DNA of 48,822 nucleotides from Halothiobacillus sp. 35-54-62. GTDB taxonomy: Bacteria > Pseudomonadota > Gammaproteobacteria > Halothiobacillales > Halothiobacillaceae. The stretch spans positions 1-48,822 of the forward strand of contig NCFS01000028.1 in the NCBI GenBank assembly GCA_002281295.1. Direction: 5' to 3'. The position numbers and the translations under genes are program-made. Positions 1-9,526 of the stretch are shown piece after piece; the stretch's first letter is position 1, and every line of letters starts with the position of its first letter. The notes beneath the pieces were generated by a model. That model was not told the DNA's origin. It saw only the letters and a program-made list of their open reading frames with translations, and did not search any database.

Positions 1-1067
1 GTCGCTAAACCGATTAACACCAAAATCACGGTGATAATCCAAAATCGCACAATCACTTTAGGCTCGGGCCAGCCTTTAAGCTCAAAGTGATGATGAATCG
101 GCGCCATACGGAAAATGCGTTTGCCGGTGAGCTTGAACGAGGCGACCTGCAAGATCACCGATACCGTTTCCAGCACAAAAATGCCGCCCATAATAAACAG
201 CACAATTTCTTGGCGAACCATCACCGCCACCACACCCAAGGCAGCGCCCAGAGCCAGCGCACCAATATCGCCCATAAACACTTGCGCGGGGTAGCTGTTA
301 AACCATAAAAAGCCCAACCCCGCACCCACAATGGCCGCACAAAATACCGCGAGCTCGCCCACGCCCGGCACGAAGGGAATACCCAAATAAAGCGCAAATT
401 TAGCGTTGCCCGTCACATAGGCGAACACAGATAACCCACCTGCCACCAGCACGGTGGGCATAATCGCCAACCCATCTAAGCCATCGGTTAAGTTCACCGC
501 GTTCGAGCTACCCACAATCACAAAGTAGGCAAGCAAAATGTAGCCAAATCCCAAGGGAATCAGCACATCTTTAAAGAGGGGGATAATCAACCCGGTTTCT
601 TGCGGCGTTTTAGCCATAGAAAACAAAATGACCGCCACCACGAGTGCAATCACCGATTGCCAAAAATATTTATAGCGCGAAGCCAAGCCCTTGCTGTTGC
701 GCTTAGAAAGCTTTAAATAATCGTCATAGCCGCCAATCACGCCAAACCCAAACGTGGTGAGCAGCGCAATCCAAACATACACATTGGTTAAATCGCCCCA
801 GAGCAACACCGCCGCCCCGATGGCGACCAAAATCAGCGCACCGCCCATGGTCGGGGTGCCGGCTTTAATCTGGTGACTTTGTGGCCCGTCGCTGCGAATG
901 GGTTGACCGGCTTTCATGGCTTGCAGCCAACGGATCATCGAAGGACCGACCCATAGCGCCACCGTTAACGCGGTGAGCACACCCAGCATGGCGCGCAGTG
1001 TTAAATAATGAAACACGCCGAACGCACTATGATATTTCGCCAACCAATCAAATAAAATCAACAACAT
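1..1067 (-). CDS. mraY: Phospho-N-acetylmuramoyl-pentapeptide-transferase MraY (3' end outside window)
   Basis: MraY transfers phospho-MurNAc-pentapeptide from UDP onto undecaprenyl phosphate at the inner face of the cytoplasmic membrane, forming lipid I. The ATG at 1067-1065 lies one base after the murF stop, and 355 codons are present. The family is usually about 360 residues, so only the last few residues and the stop are missing. Visible family signatures are GTPTMGG at about residues 70-76, the DD pair at 115-116, [12 protein letters not shown] at about 189-200, and the C-terminal MAPIHHHFE loop, with hydrophobic membrane segments between them. It is the last gene of the dcw operon seen here. 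Identification is secure. Confidence 0.96.
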   Translation of the reverse strand, partial: MLLILFDWLAKYHSAFGVFHYLTLRAMLGVLTALTVALWVGPSMIRWLQAMKAGQPIRSDGPQSHQIKAGTPTMGGALILVAIGAAVLLWGDLTNVYVWIALLTTFGFGVIGGYDDYLKLSKRNSKGLASRYKYFWQSVIALVVAVILFSMAKTPQETGLIIPLFKDVLIPLGFGYILLAYFVIVGSSNAVNLTDGLDGLAIMPTVLVAGGLSVFAYVTGNAKFALYLGIPFVPGVGELAVFCAAIVGAGLGFLWFNSYPAQVFMGDIGALALGAALGVVAVMVRQEIVLFIMGGIFVLETVSVILQVASFKLTGKRIFRMAPIHHHFELKGWPEPKVIVRFWIITVILVLIGLA

Positions 1068-1068
1068 A

Positions 1069-2499
1069 TTAGTGCGTATCCTTAATTAAAACCGATGGCT
1101 GGACTAAAGCCATGACCCGCTCCATCTGCATAAACCGCGAGCCTTTAAATAAAATGGTTAGCCGCTTTGAGGGTGCTTCGGCTGCGCTAAGCGCCATGAT
1201 GTGTACCAGCGCATCGGCCAGCGCATGGGGGGTTTGGTAGGCGGCAAACTGTGGCGCGTGGGGTACCAGCGCGAGGCTATCCACCGCCTGAGCCATGGCT
1301 TGCCCGAGCGTTAGCACCCCGGTGATGGGTAGCGTGCAGGCATGGCGCAAAACGTCCTGATGCAGCGTTGCCTGTGCAAAACCCAACTCGCCCATATCCC
1401 CCAAAACAGCAAATGTTGCGCCCGATTGGTTGGCTAAATAATCCAAAGCGGCGCGCATGGATTCAGGATTGGCGTTATAGCTATCATCAATGAAGGTGAG
1501 CTGCGGGTTAATGTGATGCACACTCATGCGCCCCGCCGGTGGTGCCACGTGGCGCAAGCCTTGTTCAATTTCGTTTATTGATAAGCCGGCGGCGCGCGCC
1601 ACGCTAATGGCCGCCAGCAAATTGGTGGCGTTATGCGCGCCCGGCAAGGGTAATTTAATATCCGCCAGCAAGGGCTCGCCCGCCTCGCTAACGGTTAACC
1701 GCTCTGTTTTCGGATGATAAACACCCTGCCAATGGGCGGCGCATTGGCCACCCGGCGCGGTGTTTAACGTAAAACCCAGCCAAGGGGCGGCGCATTGCGC
1801 TTGCCAAACGGCACTGCCATAAGAATCCAGATTGATAATGCCCTGCGCCGAATGGGCAAGGCCGGTATACAGCTCCCCTTTGGCCTGCACAATGGCATCC
1901 ACCGAGCCAAATTCACCCACATGGGCGCTGCCTGCCATCGTCACCAAGGCAAAATCCGGGCGCACCAAGGCGGTGAGACGGGCAATTTCGCCCACATGAT
2001 TCGCGCCAAGTTCAATCACCGCGAATCGATCGGTCGGTTCGAGCGCCAATAAAGTCAGCGGCACCCCAATCTCATTATTTAAATTGCCTATTGTCGCGCG
2101 CGTGGCACCGCGCTCGGCAAACAGTGCGGCCAACACTTGTTTTACGGTGGTTTTTCCGGCGCTGCCGGTAAGGGCGATCACCATCGGATTAACCACCTCA
2201 CGCCAGCGGGCGCCTAAGGTTTGCAGCGCGATGAGCGTATCGGGCACTAAAATTTGAGGCAGCGTGCAACCCACCTGCCGTTGCGACACCACGGCCGCCA
2301 CCGCGCCTTGGGCTTTTGCTTGGTTGAGGTGATCGTGGCCATCAAACCGCGCGCCTTTTAATGCCACAAATAAATTACCCGGCTGCAGGCTGCGGGTATC
2401 GGTACTCACCCCCTGAGCCATAAGGCTTGGCTGCTCAAGCAAGCTTGGGGGTTCGGTACCCAAGTACTGCGCAATTTGCTCGACGGTTAAGCGCATCAT
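1069..2499 (-). CDS. murF: UDP-N-acetylmuramoyl-tripeptide--D-alanyl-D-alanine ligase MurF
   Basis: Cytoplasmic Mur ligase that adds D-Ala-D-Ala to the UDP-MurNAc-tripeptide using ATP. The P-loop TGSAGKTT is at about residues 111-118, the central domain has the family sequence [14 protein letters not shown], and the C-terminal domain has [12 protein letters not shown] chose the ATG at 2499, which overlaps the murE TGA as ATGA; the ATG directly after it at 2496 is equally possible. The frame stays open further upstream, but an earlier start would overlap murE deeply. The product is 476 residues, slightly longer than the E. coli enzyme. Confidence 0.95.
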   Translation of the reverse strand: MMRLTVEQIAQYLGTEPPSLLEQPSLMAQGVSTDTRSLQPGNLFVALKGARFDGHDHLNQAKAQGAVAAVVSQRQVGCTLPQILVPDTLIALQTLGARWREVVNPMVIALTGSAGKTTVKQVLAALFAERGATRATIGNLNNEIGVPLTLLALEPTDRFAVIELGANHVGEIARLTALVRPDFALVTMAGSAHVGEFGSVDAIVQAKGELYTGLAHSAQGIINLDSYGSAVWQAQCAAPWLGFTLNTAPGGQCAAHWQGVYHPKTERLTVSEAGEPLLADIKLPLPGAHNATNLLAAISVARAAGLSINEIEQGLRHVAPPAGRMSVHHINPQLTFIDDSYNANPESMRAALDYLANQSGATFAVLGDMGELGFAQATLHQDVLRHACTLPITGVLTLGQAMAQAVDSLALVPHAPQFAAYQTPHALADALVHIMALSAAEAPSKRLTILFKGSRFMQMERVMALVQPSVLIKDTH

Positions 2500-4025
2500 G
2501 CAGCGCCCCCTTGATTGGGGCTCGCGCACCAGGCCAAAACCTGTTCCCAATCACTAAAGGCGGTGATTTGCCCTTGGATTTCTTGCGTGGTTTCATGGCC
2601 TTTGCCGGCAATGAGCACCCAATCCTTATCACCTGCTTGTGTGAGCGCCCGCGCAATGGCCTTGCCGCGATCCCGCTCAATTTGCACATCGTTTGGTTTA
2701 GTTAACCCGGCACACATCTGCGCGATGATCGCTTCGGGCGATTCACTGCGGGGGTTATCGCTCGTTAAAATCACGGTATCGGCCAAGCGTTCTGCCGCCG
2801 CCGCCATTAAAGGGCGCTTGCCTTGATCTCGATCACCCCCGCAGCCGAATACACAGATAATTTTTGCGCCCGCCCCCCGATGATCGCGCAAAGCACGCAA
2901 TACTTGATCAAGGGCATCGGGCGTGTGCGCATAGTCAATCACCGCCACCGCACCATTAGGCAAGACCATGCGCTGCATGCGCCCGAGGGGCGGCGCCACT
3001 TGATTTAAAGCGGGCACGGCCACGCTCAAAGGCATGCCTAATGCCAGCACCGTGGCCAAAGCGGCCATCACATTGGCCACATTAAATAAGCCGATAAGGG
3101 CGGGGTTAATGCAGGCCTCGCCAACCGGCGTCGCTATTTGGGCATTAAACCCCTGCGCATTGAGCTCAAGTTTTTTTACGGTAATTTGATGACAATCGGC
3201 CACGCGCCAATCCGGCGCACCTAAACCATAAGCCCAGCAGTCCACATTCGGGCTAAGCCGCTCAAGCAAATCTTCAACCTGCGGGCTATCGAAATTAATA
3301 AGGGCGGTTTGCAAGCCGGGCCACGCAAACAAGCGCGCTTTAGCCTCAAAATAAGCCGCCATATCATGATGATAATCCAGATGATCTCGGCTCAAATTGG
3401 TGAACACGGCAGACCGAATAGGCAAGCCACGCAAGCGATTTTGCGCCAACGCGTGCGAGGAAACTTCCATCACCACATAACGCACACCCTGCATTAAAAA
3501 TGCACTGCACTGCACTAATACCGTTAAAAGCCCCGGTGTGGTGTTGTGTGTGGGCTGCAACTGGCTTAAATCGGGCGACCAAATACCCGCGCCAAGCGTA
3601 CCGATCAGGCCAACTTTTTCTGTGTGCGGCGCGCCGCTCGCCGCCAGCGTGCTGGCAATAAATTGCGCCACGCTCGTTTTGCCATTTGTGCCCGTAATTC
3701 CAATGATATAAAGCTCGGCCACCGACCGCCCCGTGGCCACTTCGACCAGTGCCACCAGCGCCGCCGCACTATCGGCCACAACCGTTACCCGATCATTTGC
3801 ATAAGCTTCATCACTGATAACCCAAACCGCCCCCGCGTCTAACGCCGCCTGAATATACGCCTGCGCGCTATGTGCCACGCCACGCCGGGCAATAAAAATC
3901 ATGCCCGGCGTAATCTCGCGGGAATCATCGCTCAGCGCATGGGCTAACTCGGGCAAAGCCGATTTAAGCCCAAGTGCCGCTGCCAAAAATTCGACCGATT
4001 GGGGCGGGAAGTTCAGCCGGCTCAT
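2496..4025 (-). CDS. murE: UDP-N-acetylmuramoyl-L-alanyl-D-glutamate--2,6-diaminopimelate ligase MurE
   Basis: Cytoplasmic Mur ligase adding the third stem-peptide residue. The P-loop TGTNGKTS is at about residues 111-118. DNPR at 423-426 is the motif that marks meso-diaminopimelate-specific MurE enzymes, so DAP-type peptidoglycan is expected. The product has 509 residues, normal for the family. The start ATG overlaps the ftsI stop by four bases and the stop overlaps murF in the same way, which indicates translational coupling along the operon. Confidence 0.96.
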   Translation of the reverse strand: MSRLNFPPQSVEFLAAALGLKSALPELAHALSDDSREITPGMIFIARRGVAHSAQAYIQAALDAGAVWVISDEAYANDRVTVVADSAAALVALVEVATGRSVAELYIIGITGTNGKTSVAQFIASTLAASGAPHTEKVGLIGTLGAGIWSPDLSQLQPTHNTTPGLLTVLVQCSAFLMQGVRYVVMEVSSHALAQNRLRGLPIRSAVFTNLSRDHLDYHHDMAAYFEAKARLFAWPGLQTALINFDSPQVEDLLERLSPNVDCWAYGLGAPDWRVADCHQITVKKLELNAQGFNAQIATPVGEACINPALIGLFNVANVMAALATVLALGMPLSVAVPALNQVAPPLGRMQRMVLPNGAVAVIDYAHTPDALDQVLRALRDHRGAGAKIICVFGCGGDRDQGKRPLMAAAAERLADTVILTSDNPRSESPEAIIAQMCAGLTKPNDVQIERDRGKAIARALTQAGDKDWVLIAGKGHETTQEIQGQITAFSDWEQVLAWCASPNQGGAA

Positions 4026-5875
4026 GTGCCACCTGCCTTATTGGGTTTCAGCAGGACAGGCGTGGTGGCGGCCGTAATTTGAGCGGGGGCTTTGGGCAAA
4101 TTATCGGGGCGAATATTCAACATGCGCAGCGCGCCGGACATAATGCTGTGAAAAATCGGCGCGGCCACATCACCGGCGTAGTAGCTGCCTTTTTGCGGGT
4201 CAGTCACCACGATAATAAGAACTAACTGAGGGTCGCTGGCCGGCGCTATGCCCGCAAATACGGTGTTGTAATGATCTTTGGAGTATGTGCCATCGGTGCC
4301 AATCATGCGCGAGGTGCCGGTTTTTCCCGCGATTTGAAAGCCTAAGATTTGCGCTTTCGGCGCCGTGCCCTGTGGGCTTACCACCGATTGCAAAAGGTTA
4401 ACCACCGTATCGCAATCCTTAGCGGGGGCAATTTGGGAAAAACTCGGTGCGCCCTCCACTTTAAGCAAGCTTGGGTGAATGTAGCGGCCGTGATTAGCCA
4501 AGGCCGCATAGGCGGTGGCCAATTGCAAGGTGGTCACCGATAAGCCATAGCCATAAGAATGGGCGGCCGTGCCACTCACGCTCCATTTGCGCCAATCTTC
4601 AAGCCTACCTGCCACTTCGCCTGGGAACCCCACGCCCGTATCTTGGCCAAAGCCAAATGCCCGCATATTGGTCCATAGAGCCTCTGCGCCGATATCTTCG
4701 GCAATGTGGCTGGCGCCGACATTACTGGATTTCTCTAAAATGCCGCGCAAATCCAGCACACCATAATTACGGTGATCTCGAATGGTAAAGCCGCCAATGC
4801 GCACCCAACCGGGGTTGGTATCCACCGTGCTGCTGGGTTTCCAGCGGCCACTTTCCAAGGCGGCGGTAATGGTAAAGGGCTTCATGGATGAGCCGGGTTC
4901 AAATTGATCGACCATCGCGCGATTGCGCGTGAGCGCGGGGCTCATACTGGCGCGATTATTCGGGTTAAACGAGGGCACACTGGCCATTGCCAGCACTTCA
5001 CCCGTGGCCACATCCATTAACACGGCGGAACCATATTCCGCCTGATGCTCCGCCACGCCTTTAGCCAATTCGCTGTAGGTTAAATATTGCAGCCGTTTAT
5101 CAATTGAAAGCGTTAGGTTGTGCCCCGGCTGCGCTTCTTTAACCACGCCTAAATCATCGACCTCATGGCCGTAGGCATCTTTGAGAATCAGCCGTTGGCC
5201 CGGCGTGCCCGCTAAGTAGTTGTTATAACTGGCCTCAAGCCCCGCCTGGCCTTGATCGTCGATATTGGTAAAGCCCAACAAGGGTGCAATGGCATCGCCA
5301 GCGGGATAAAACCGCTGATACTCGCGCTGCAAGCCCACGCCCGGCAGGTGAGCGGCCCGTATTTGATCGGCCAGGCTCGGGCGGAGCTGGCGCTTAACAT
5401 AGATAAACTGCTTGCCTCGATTACTATCAACCAACGCCTGCAAACTTGATTTCGGCATGGCCAAAAACTTGGCCAAGGTGTGAATTGGGTCGCGGTCTTT
5501 AATTTTTTTAGGCAGGGCACCGGCCGCCAACTGCGCGTAAAACTTGGTTAACTCCATCGGGTTAATCCAAACCGAATCCATCGGCACGCTAATGGCCAAG
5601 GGCTCGCCATTGCGATCGGTGATCATGCCGCGATGCGCGGGTATCACCTGAGCGCGTTGCTGGCGATCGCCGCCTTGCTGAACATAAAAGCCCTGCTCGC
5701 TGACCTGCAACTGCACCGCACGACCCAGCAAAATAAGGGCCGATAAAGCAAACAACCCCGACACAATCGCCACGCGCCAATGCGCGCCCAACCAAAGCAG
5801 CCCCCGCACCAAACGGCCATTAGCGGCAGGCGTAATGGCGCGTTTTTGATTCAAAGTGGGTGCCGCGCGGCTCAC
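4022..5875 (-). CDS. ftsI: Peptidoglycan D,D-transpeptidase FtsI (PBP3)
   Basis: Septal class B penicillin-binding protein that cross-links peptidoglycan at the division site. A single N-terminal membrane anchor lies at about residues 34-55, followed by the dimerisation (pedestal) domain and the transpeptidase domain. The active-site motifs are SSMK at 329-332 (catalytic Ser329), SSN at 383-385 and KTGT at 518-521. The length of 617 residues is slightly above the E. coli protein. The start overlaps the ftsL stop as ATGA. All catalytic residues are present. Confidence 0.96.
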   Translation of the reverse strand: MSRAAPTLNQKRAITPAANGRLVRGLLWLGAHWRVAIVSGLFALSALILLGRAVQLQVSEQGFYVQQGGDRQQRAQVIPAHRGMITDRNGEPLAISVPMDSVWINPMELTKFYAQLAAGALPKKIKDRDPIHTLAKFLAMPKSSLQALVDSNRGKQFIYVKRQLRPSLADQIRAAHLPGVGLQREYQRFYPAGDAIAPLLGFTNIDDQGQAGLEASYNNYLAGTPGQRLILKDAYGHEVDDLGVVKEAQPGHNLTLSIDKRLQYLTYSELAKGVAEHQAEYGSAVLMDVATGEVLAMASVPSFNPNNRASMSPALTRNRAMVDQFEPGSSMKPFTITAALESGRWKPSSTVDTNPGWVRIGGFTIRDHRNYGVLDLRGILEKSSNVGASHIAEDIGAEALWTNMRAFGFGQDTGVGFPGEVAGRLEDWRKWSVSGTAAHSYGYGLSVTTLQLATAYAALANHGRYIHPSLLKVEGAPSFSQIAPAKDCDTVVNLLQSVVSPQGTAPKAQILGFQIAGKTGTSRMIGTDGTYSKDHYNTVFAGIAPASDPQLVLIIVVTDPQKGSYYAGDVAAPIFHSIMSGALRMLNIRPDNLPKAPAQITAATTPVLLKPNKAGGT

Positions 5876-6132
5876 CGGAACACCATCGTGACTTGATTGG
5901 CATCGGGCACATGCATAAACAAACGGCTTTGCGCGATTTGATCCACCCGCCCCTGAGATGCCAAAGCCCCTTCTTCTAACTGCAACTCGGCATAAGTCAC
6001 ATTTAATTTTTGAATGGCCAATCGGTGCTCGCTCAACGTGCGGGTTAAATCCCGGTCACGCTGGGCGGTATCCACCACCACTAAAGCAGAGGCAAACACC
6101 ATCAACCCCAGCAATGCCAAGACAAACCTCAT
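5872..6132 (-). CDS. ftsL: Cell division protein FtsL
   Basis: Small bitopic division protein that works with FtsB and FtsQ to recruit and activate the FtsWI synthase. The 86-residue product has a very short N-terminus, a membrane segment at about residues 3-20 and then a periplasmic coiled-coil stretch rich in Leu, Glu and Gln. Sequence identity in this family is low, so the call rests on topology, size and its place between rsmH and ftsI, with 4-nt overlaps on both sides. Confidence 0.9.
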   Translation of the reverse strand: MRFVLALLGLMVFASALVVVDTAQRDRDLTRTLSEHRLAIQKLNVTYAELQLEEGALASQGRVDQIAQSRLFMHVPDANQVTMVFR

Positions 6133-7058
6133 GCCACACGCTCGGCAATGCGCATAATCGCGCTGCGAGAACGCGGGTTGCGGGCAATTTCAGCCGCAGA
6201 CGCACGCATCGAACCGCCCACGCGTTTTAGGCGGGCGGTGCCCATAGGCTGGCCGAAAAAATCTTTATCGGTCGTGCTTTCATCGCGCATAAAGTTTTTA
6301 ACAATACGATCTTCGAGCGAATGAAAACTAATCACCACCAAACGGCCGCCAATGGATAACAAATCCACAATCTGCGCCAGCGATTGGGTAATTTCATCTA
6401 ACTCACGATTAATGTGCAGACGGATGGCCTGAAAGCTGCGCGTGGCGGGGTGTTTACGGGGGTCTTGCCTTGGGGTGGCCTCAACGATGCAACGCACCAA
6501 ATCGAAGGTTGTGCGTAGCGGCTGGGCGCTGCGGGTTTCCACGATGCGGCGGGCAATCCGGCGGGAGAATTTTTCATCCCCCAGCTGATACAACACATTT
6601 GCAATAGCCTCTTCTTCAGCGAGCGCCAACCACTCGGCGGCGGTTTGCCCCGCCTGCTGGTTCATCCGCATATCCAAAGGGCCATTTTGCTGAAAACTAA
6701 ACCCGCGTGCCGCCTCATCAATTTGTGGGGAAGAAACCCCTAAATCAAACAGCACGCCATCAACCCGCCCCTGCAAACCCAAACTTGCCAGCCAATCGGC
6801 TGCTTGCGAAAACTCAACATGCTTAAATTGCAGCCGCGTATCGGTTGCGGCTAAGGCATCTGCCGCCGCTTTGGCGCGCACATCCCGATCGGTGGCAAAC
6901 AAACGGCCCTGCGCACCTAATTTGGCCAATATCGCGGCACTGTGCCCGCCTCGACCAAAGGTCGCATCAAGGTAAATCCCCTCAGGGCGAACGGCCAAAC
7001 CCTCAACCGCTTCCGCCAGCAGCACCGTTTCATGAACTAAGGGCGATGCCGTTGTCAT
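6129..7058 (-). CDS. rsmH: 16S rRNA (cytosine(1402)-N(4))-methyltransferase RsmH (MraW)
   Basis: S-adenosylmethionine-dependent enzyme that N4-methylates C1402 in the decoding centre of 16S rRNA. The SAM-binding motif DATFGRGGHS is at residues 31-40. Other family blocks visible are DGVLFDLGVSSPQID, the GPLDMRM sequence and VISFHSLEDRIVK. At 309 residues it has the usual length. The start ATG overlaps the mraZ stop as ATGA, the standard order at the head of the dcw cluster. Confidence 0.96.
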   Translation of the reverse strand: MTTASPLVHETVLLAEAVEGLAVRPEGIYLDATFGRGGHSAAILAKLGAQGRLFATDRDVRAKAAADALAATDTRLQFKHVEFSQAADWLASLGLQGRVDGVLFDLGVSSPQIDEAARGFSFQQNGPLDMRMNQQAGQTAAEWLALAEEEAIANVLYQLGDEKFSRRIARRIVETRSAQPLRTTFDLVRCIVEATPRQDPRKHPATRSFQAIRLHINRELDEITQSLAQIVDLLSIGGRLVVISFHSLEDRIVKNFMRDESTTDKDFFGQPMGTARLKRVGGSMRASAAEIARNPRSRSAIMRIAERVA

Positions 7059-7504
7059 AATGAAATCGACTCCAGCGCGGCGGGCAGCGATTCATCATCA
7101 GCTGCGCTCAAAAACGCCTCGGTTTGCAGCGTCCAGTTTGCCTGCGACCAGAGCTCTAACTTTTTACCCTGCCCCACCAGAACAACTTCTTTATCGAGAT
7201 CCGCATGGCCGCGCAATTCTGCAGGCACCAAAATACGCCCCGCCGCATCCAGCGCCAGTTCCGTGGCGTGGCCGATGAGCATGCGTTTAATGCGCGTAGC
7301 GGTTTTATTAAATGACGGGAGATTATCAATTTGGCGCTCAATGACGAGCCAAGTGGCGAAGGGGTACAGCAGCAGGCAGTGCTCTTCGGTGTCGATCGTC
7401 AACACCATTTGCCCTTCATCGGCGGCAAAAGCCGCCCGATGGCGCGTTGGCATTGCCAAACGTCCCTTGCCATCCAGATTCAGGTTGGTGATCCCTCTAA
7501 ACAC
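7055..7504 (-). CDS. mraZ: Transcriptional regulator MraZ
   Basis: AbrB-type DNA-binding protein that represses its own dcw promoter. The product is 149 residues and contains two tandem swapped-hairpin AbrB halves, each with a DGKGRLAMP- or DAAGRILVP-like strand. I chose the GTG at 7504-7502 because the protein then begins (f)VFRGITNLNLDGKGR, matching the family N-terminus. A GTG thirty bases upstream would add ten residues unlike the family and would place the MraZ operator repeats inside the coding region. The ribosome-binding site is weak (GGTGGG) and coincides with the operator. Confidence 0.92.
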   Translation of the reverse strand: MFRGITNLNLDGKGRLAMPTRHRAAFAADEGQMVLTIDTEEHCLLLYPFATWLVIERQIDNLPSFNKTATRIKRMLIGHATELALDAAGRILVPAELRGHADLDKEVVLVGQGKKLELWSQANWTLQTEAFLSAADDESLPAALESISL

Positions 7505-7571
7505 TTTTTCCCACCTTATCCCACTTTCCCCCACACAAATGCACTATATCGACACCCAAACCCACAAACAA
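7502..7571 (-). promoter_or_regulatory. mraZ (dcw operon) promoter with three MraZ boxes
   Basis: On the minus strand a sigma-70-like promoter reads TTGTTT (7571-7566), a 17-bp spacer, then TATAGT (7548-7543), putting transcription start near 7536. Directly after it lie three GTGGG repeats at 7534-7530, 7524-7520 and 7514-7510, separated by exactly 5 bp, so they recur every helical turn. MraZ is known to bind such TGGGN repeats spaced by 5 nt. The last box is just upstream of the chosen GTG start. Confidence 0.85.
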
Positions 7572-7812
7572 GGGGTTTGCGCATTTTTTCTTTACAGCAC
7601 AAAGAGTTACGCGATATTTACGCGCAAGCAGGAAAGGTTTTTTCTTGAGAAAAACAGCAAGTTACAAATCATTGCTAACAAAGCGCACGAAGAGTATTGG
7701 TGATTCATTAGCCACAAAAAATGGCTCAGTTAACCCAATTTAGGAGAATCCTGATGCGCGGGGTGCCCCAGCGGTCGCCGTGATATCTGCGCGCCAAAAA
7801 TAGGCAAAATGA
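7505..7812. other. mraZ-rnpB intergenic region
   Basis: This 308-bp stretch holds the mraZ promoter and MraZ boxes at its left end. The remainder, between about 7572 and 7812, shows no convincing coding region and no strong hairpin with a T-run that would end the rnpB transcript. Confidence 0.7.
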
Positions 7813-8167
7813 GGGGGAGTTGGCCGATAAGCCGGGTTCTGTCGAGGACTGTCATTCATCTGGGGTCATCGTCGCCGATGCCCTCAAGCAACCTACCCGG
7901 AAACAGCGCGGGCCACGCCATTGTTTCCCTATTTGGTCTTGCTCCGAGTGGGGTTTGCCGTGCCATCGCGTGTTACCACGGATGCGGTGCGCTCTTACCG
8001 CACCGTTTCGCCCTTACCACGCACACCTTGCGATGCCGTTCGGCGGTTTATTTTCTGTTGCACTTTCCGTCGGCTCACGCCGCCCAGGCGTTACCTGGCA
8101 CTCTGCCCTGTGGAGCCCGGACTTTCCTCCGCGTATTGCTACGCCGCGACAGTCTAGCCAACTCCGG
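7813..8167 (-). ncRNA. rnpB: RNase P RNA (bacterial class A)
   Basis: Catalytic RNA of RNase P, which matures tRNA 5' ends. On the minus strand the conserved core reads GAGGAAAGTCCGGGCTCCA near 8110-8130, GACGGAAAGTGCAACAGAAA downstream, GGTAAGGGCGAAACGG, and AGCAAGACCAAATAGG. The 3' end reads ACAGAACCCGGCTTATCGG. The ends pair as helix P1: GGAGTTGGC at 8165-8157 with GCCAACTCC at 7824-7816. The length of about 355 nt fits class A. The exact ends are estimated from P1 and may be off by a few bases. Confidence 0.95.
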
Positions 8168-8227
8168 CGCGCATACTAACACCGCGCACTGTTAAACTGC
8201 GCCCACTAATTTTTTAAAGCATGCACT

Positions 8228-9466
8228 ATGATTCACGCCCTAACACCCCCACCCAGCTTACCCGCCACCCTGCAAGCGCCGTTTTTGCTCATGAATCAGC
8301 CAAACGGGGGCGCCGCTTTAACGGCCGCCGACATCAAGGCCGTTACCGATTGGTTCTATCACGAGCGCTGGCACCAAGACCGTGCCGATAGCACCGAGCT
8401 TGAATGGCTGCTCCACTGGCTTTTGCCAGAACAACGCGATCGCCGCATTGAAATCGCAGATGCGGTGAGCATCATGAATTTGCAAGCGGGCAACATCGAG
8501 GCGGCCATTGCGCTCACCCAAGCGACCCTGAGCCAGCATGACGATTTTGGTTTACGCCACACCCTTGCGCTGGCCTTGGCGGCGCAGGGTAATTTAGAAG
8601 CGGCGTTTCGCACGCTTGAACAGGCCTTGCAGCAAGCCAACACCCCGCTCGTGCCGCCGGAGCAGACTATTCAGGCCTGGCTTGATTTGGCGCGAATTCT
8701 ACAAAATAACCAAGCGCTATTTAAAGCGATAGCCCCCATGAAGCAGGCCATCGCACTCGCTTTTGCGCAGCAGCAAGATGATTTATTACTCGAAGGCGTG
8801 CAGCTATTAGTAGAACAGCTCATCAATCAAGGGGGCATGGATGAAGCGTGGATTACCCTAAAACCCCTGCTCAGCGATGAACCGAGCCCGCTGCAACAAG
8901 CGCTCTGGACACTCGCGTTCAACCAACTCGCCCAAGCATTAAGCGCAGCCGACATTGATCGAGGCGCGCTGTGTTTTCTTGCCGCCAAAAACCCAGACCC
9001 TTTAGTGCGGCTTGTGATTGGGCGCGCTGAAACCACACAAGATCATCAAACGTGGCTGCTCGCCTTTATCTTAGGTTTAATGTTTCTTGCGCCCATCGAT
9101 GTGACCGCGCCTATCGCCGCCCAGCTTCTTCGCCGCGATGAGGATCGCCAAAAACCCACGGCACCGCTCATCGCGGCCGCCACGATGGCTCTGGCTGAAA
9201 TCCCCGATGAGCGCAGCATAAAGCGGGCGCATTGGTACCGCGATGCCATGATGCAGCTCATTAGCGTAGCCCAACATCAGGGCGTGCCTGAAGCCGCCGT
9301 AAAACAATGGGCAAATGATGCCGAACTCCTGCTCGAACACCAGATTATTGAACGCACCTACCAAACCTTAATAAAAGAGCTAACCCTCACGCCACCTTGG
9401 TTATCGCAAGCCCTCAGCTTAAGTGCAGCAATTAAGGCTCAAAATACGCCCCACCCACCGGCTTAA
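8228..9466 (+). CDS. TPR-like helical repeat protein of unknown function
   Basis: A 412-residue, Ala/Leu/Gln-rich helical protein with no signal peptide, so probably cytoplasmic. Tetratricopeptide-like helix pairs are visible at about residues 80-145 (AGNIEAAIALTQATL, then LALAAQGNLEAAFRTLEQAL) and again around 155-215. A hydrophobic stretch near residues 280-296 may be a buried helix or a weak membrane segment. I do not recognise a specific family. It starts about 60 bp from the 5' end of the divergent rnpB gene. The start codon has no good Shine-Dalgarno; an ATG at 8291 is an alternative. Confidence 0.75.
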   Translation: MIHALTPPPSLPATLQAPFLLMNQPNGGAALTAADIKAVTDWFYHERWHQDRADSTELEWLLHWLLPEQRDRRIEIADAVSIMNLQAGNIEAAIALTQATLSQHDDFGLRHTLALALAAQGNLEAAFRTLEQALQQANTPLVPPEQTIQAWLDLARILQNNQALFKAIAPMKQAIALAFAQQQDDLLLEGVQLLVEQLINQGGMDEAWITLKPLLSDEPSPLQQALWTLAFNQLAQALSAADIDRGALCFLAAKNPDPLVRLVIGRAETTQDHQTWLLAFILGLMFLAPIDVTAPIAAQLLRRDEDRQKPTAPLIAAATMALAEIPDERSIKRAHWYRDAMMQLISVAQHQGVPEAAVKQWANDAELLLEHQIIERTYQTLIKELTLTPPWLSQALSLSAAIKAQNTPHPPA

Positions 9467-9476
9467 ACAATGCCAT

Positions 9477-9504
9477 AAAAAAGCCGGTTAAAACCGGCTT
9501 TTAT
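9477..9504. terminator. Bidirectional terminator between the TPR gene and the H-NS gene
   Basis: A perfect 11-bp inverted repeat, AAAAGCCGGTT with AACCGGCTTTT, at 9479-9502 with a 2-base centre. It has an A-run on one side and a T-run on the other, so it can terminate the two convergent genes. Confidence 0.9.
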
Positions 9505-9526
9505 CTCTGCTCAATTAAAAGCCAAA

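Noticed and set aside
7809..8195. Overlapping plus-strand open frames of 78-128 codons
   Set aside because: They lie antisense to the RNase P RNA gene, whose conserved core and P1 helix explain the sequence; no protein family resemblance.
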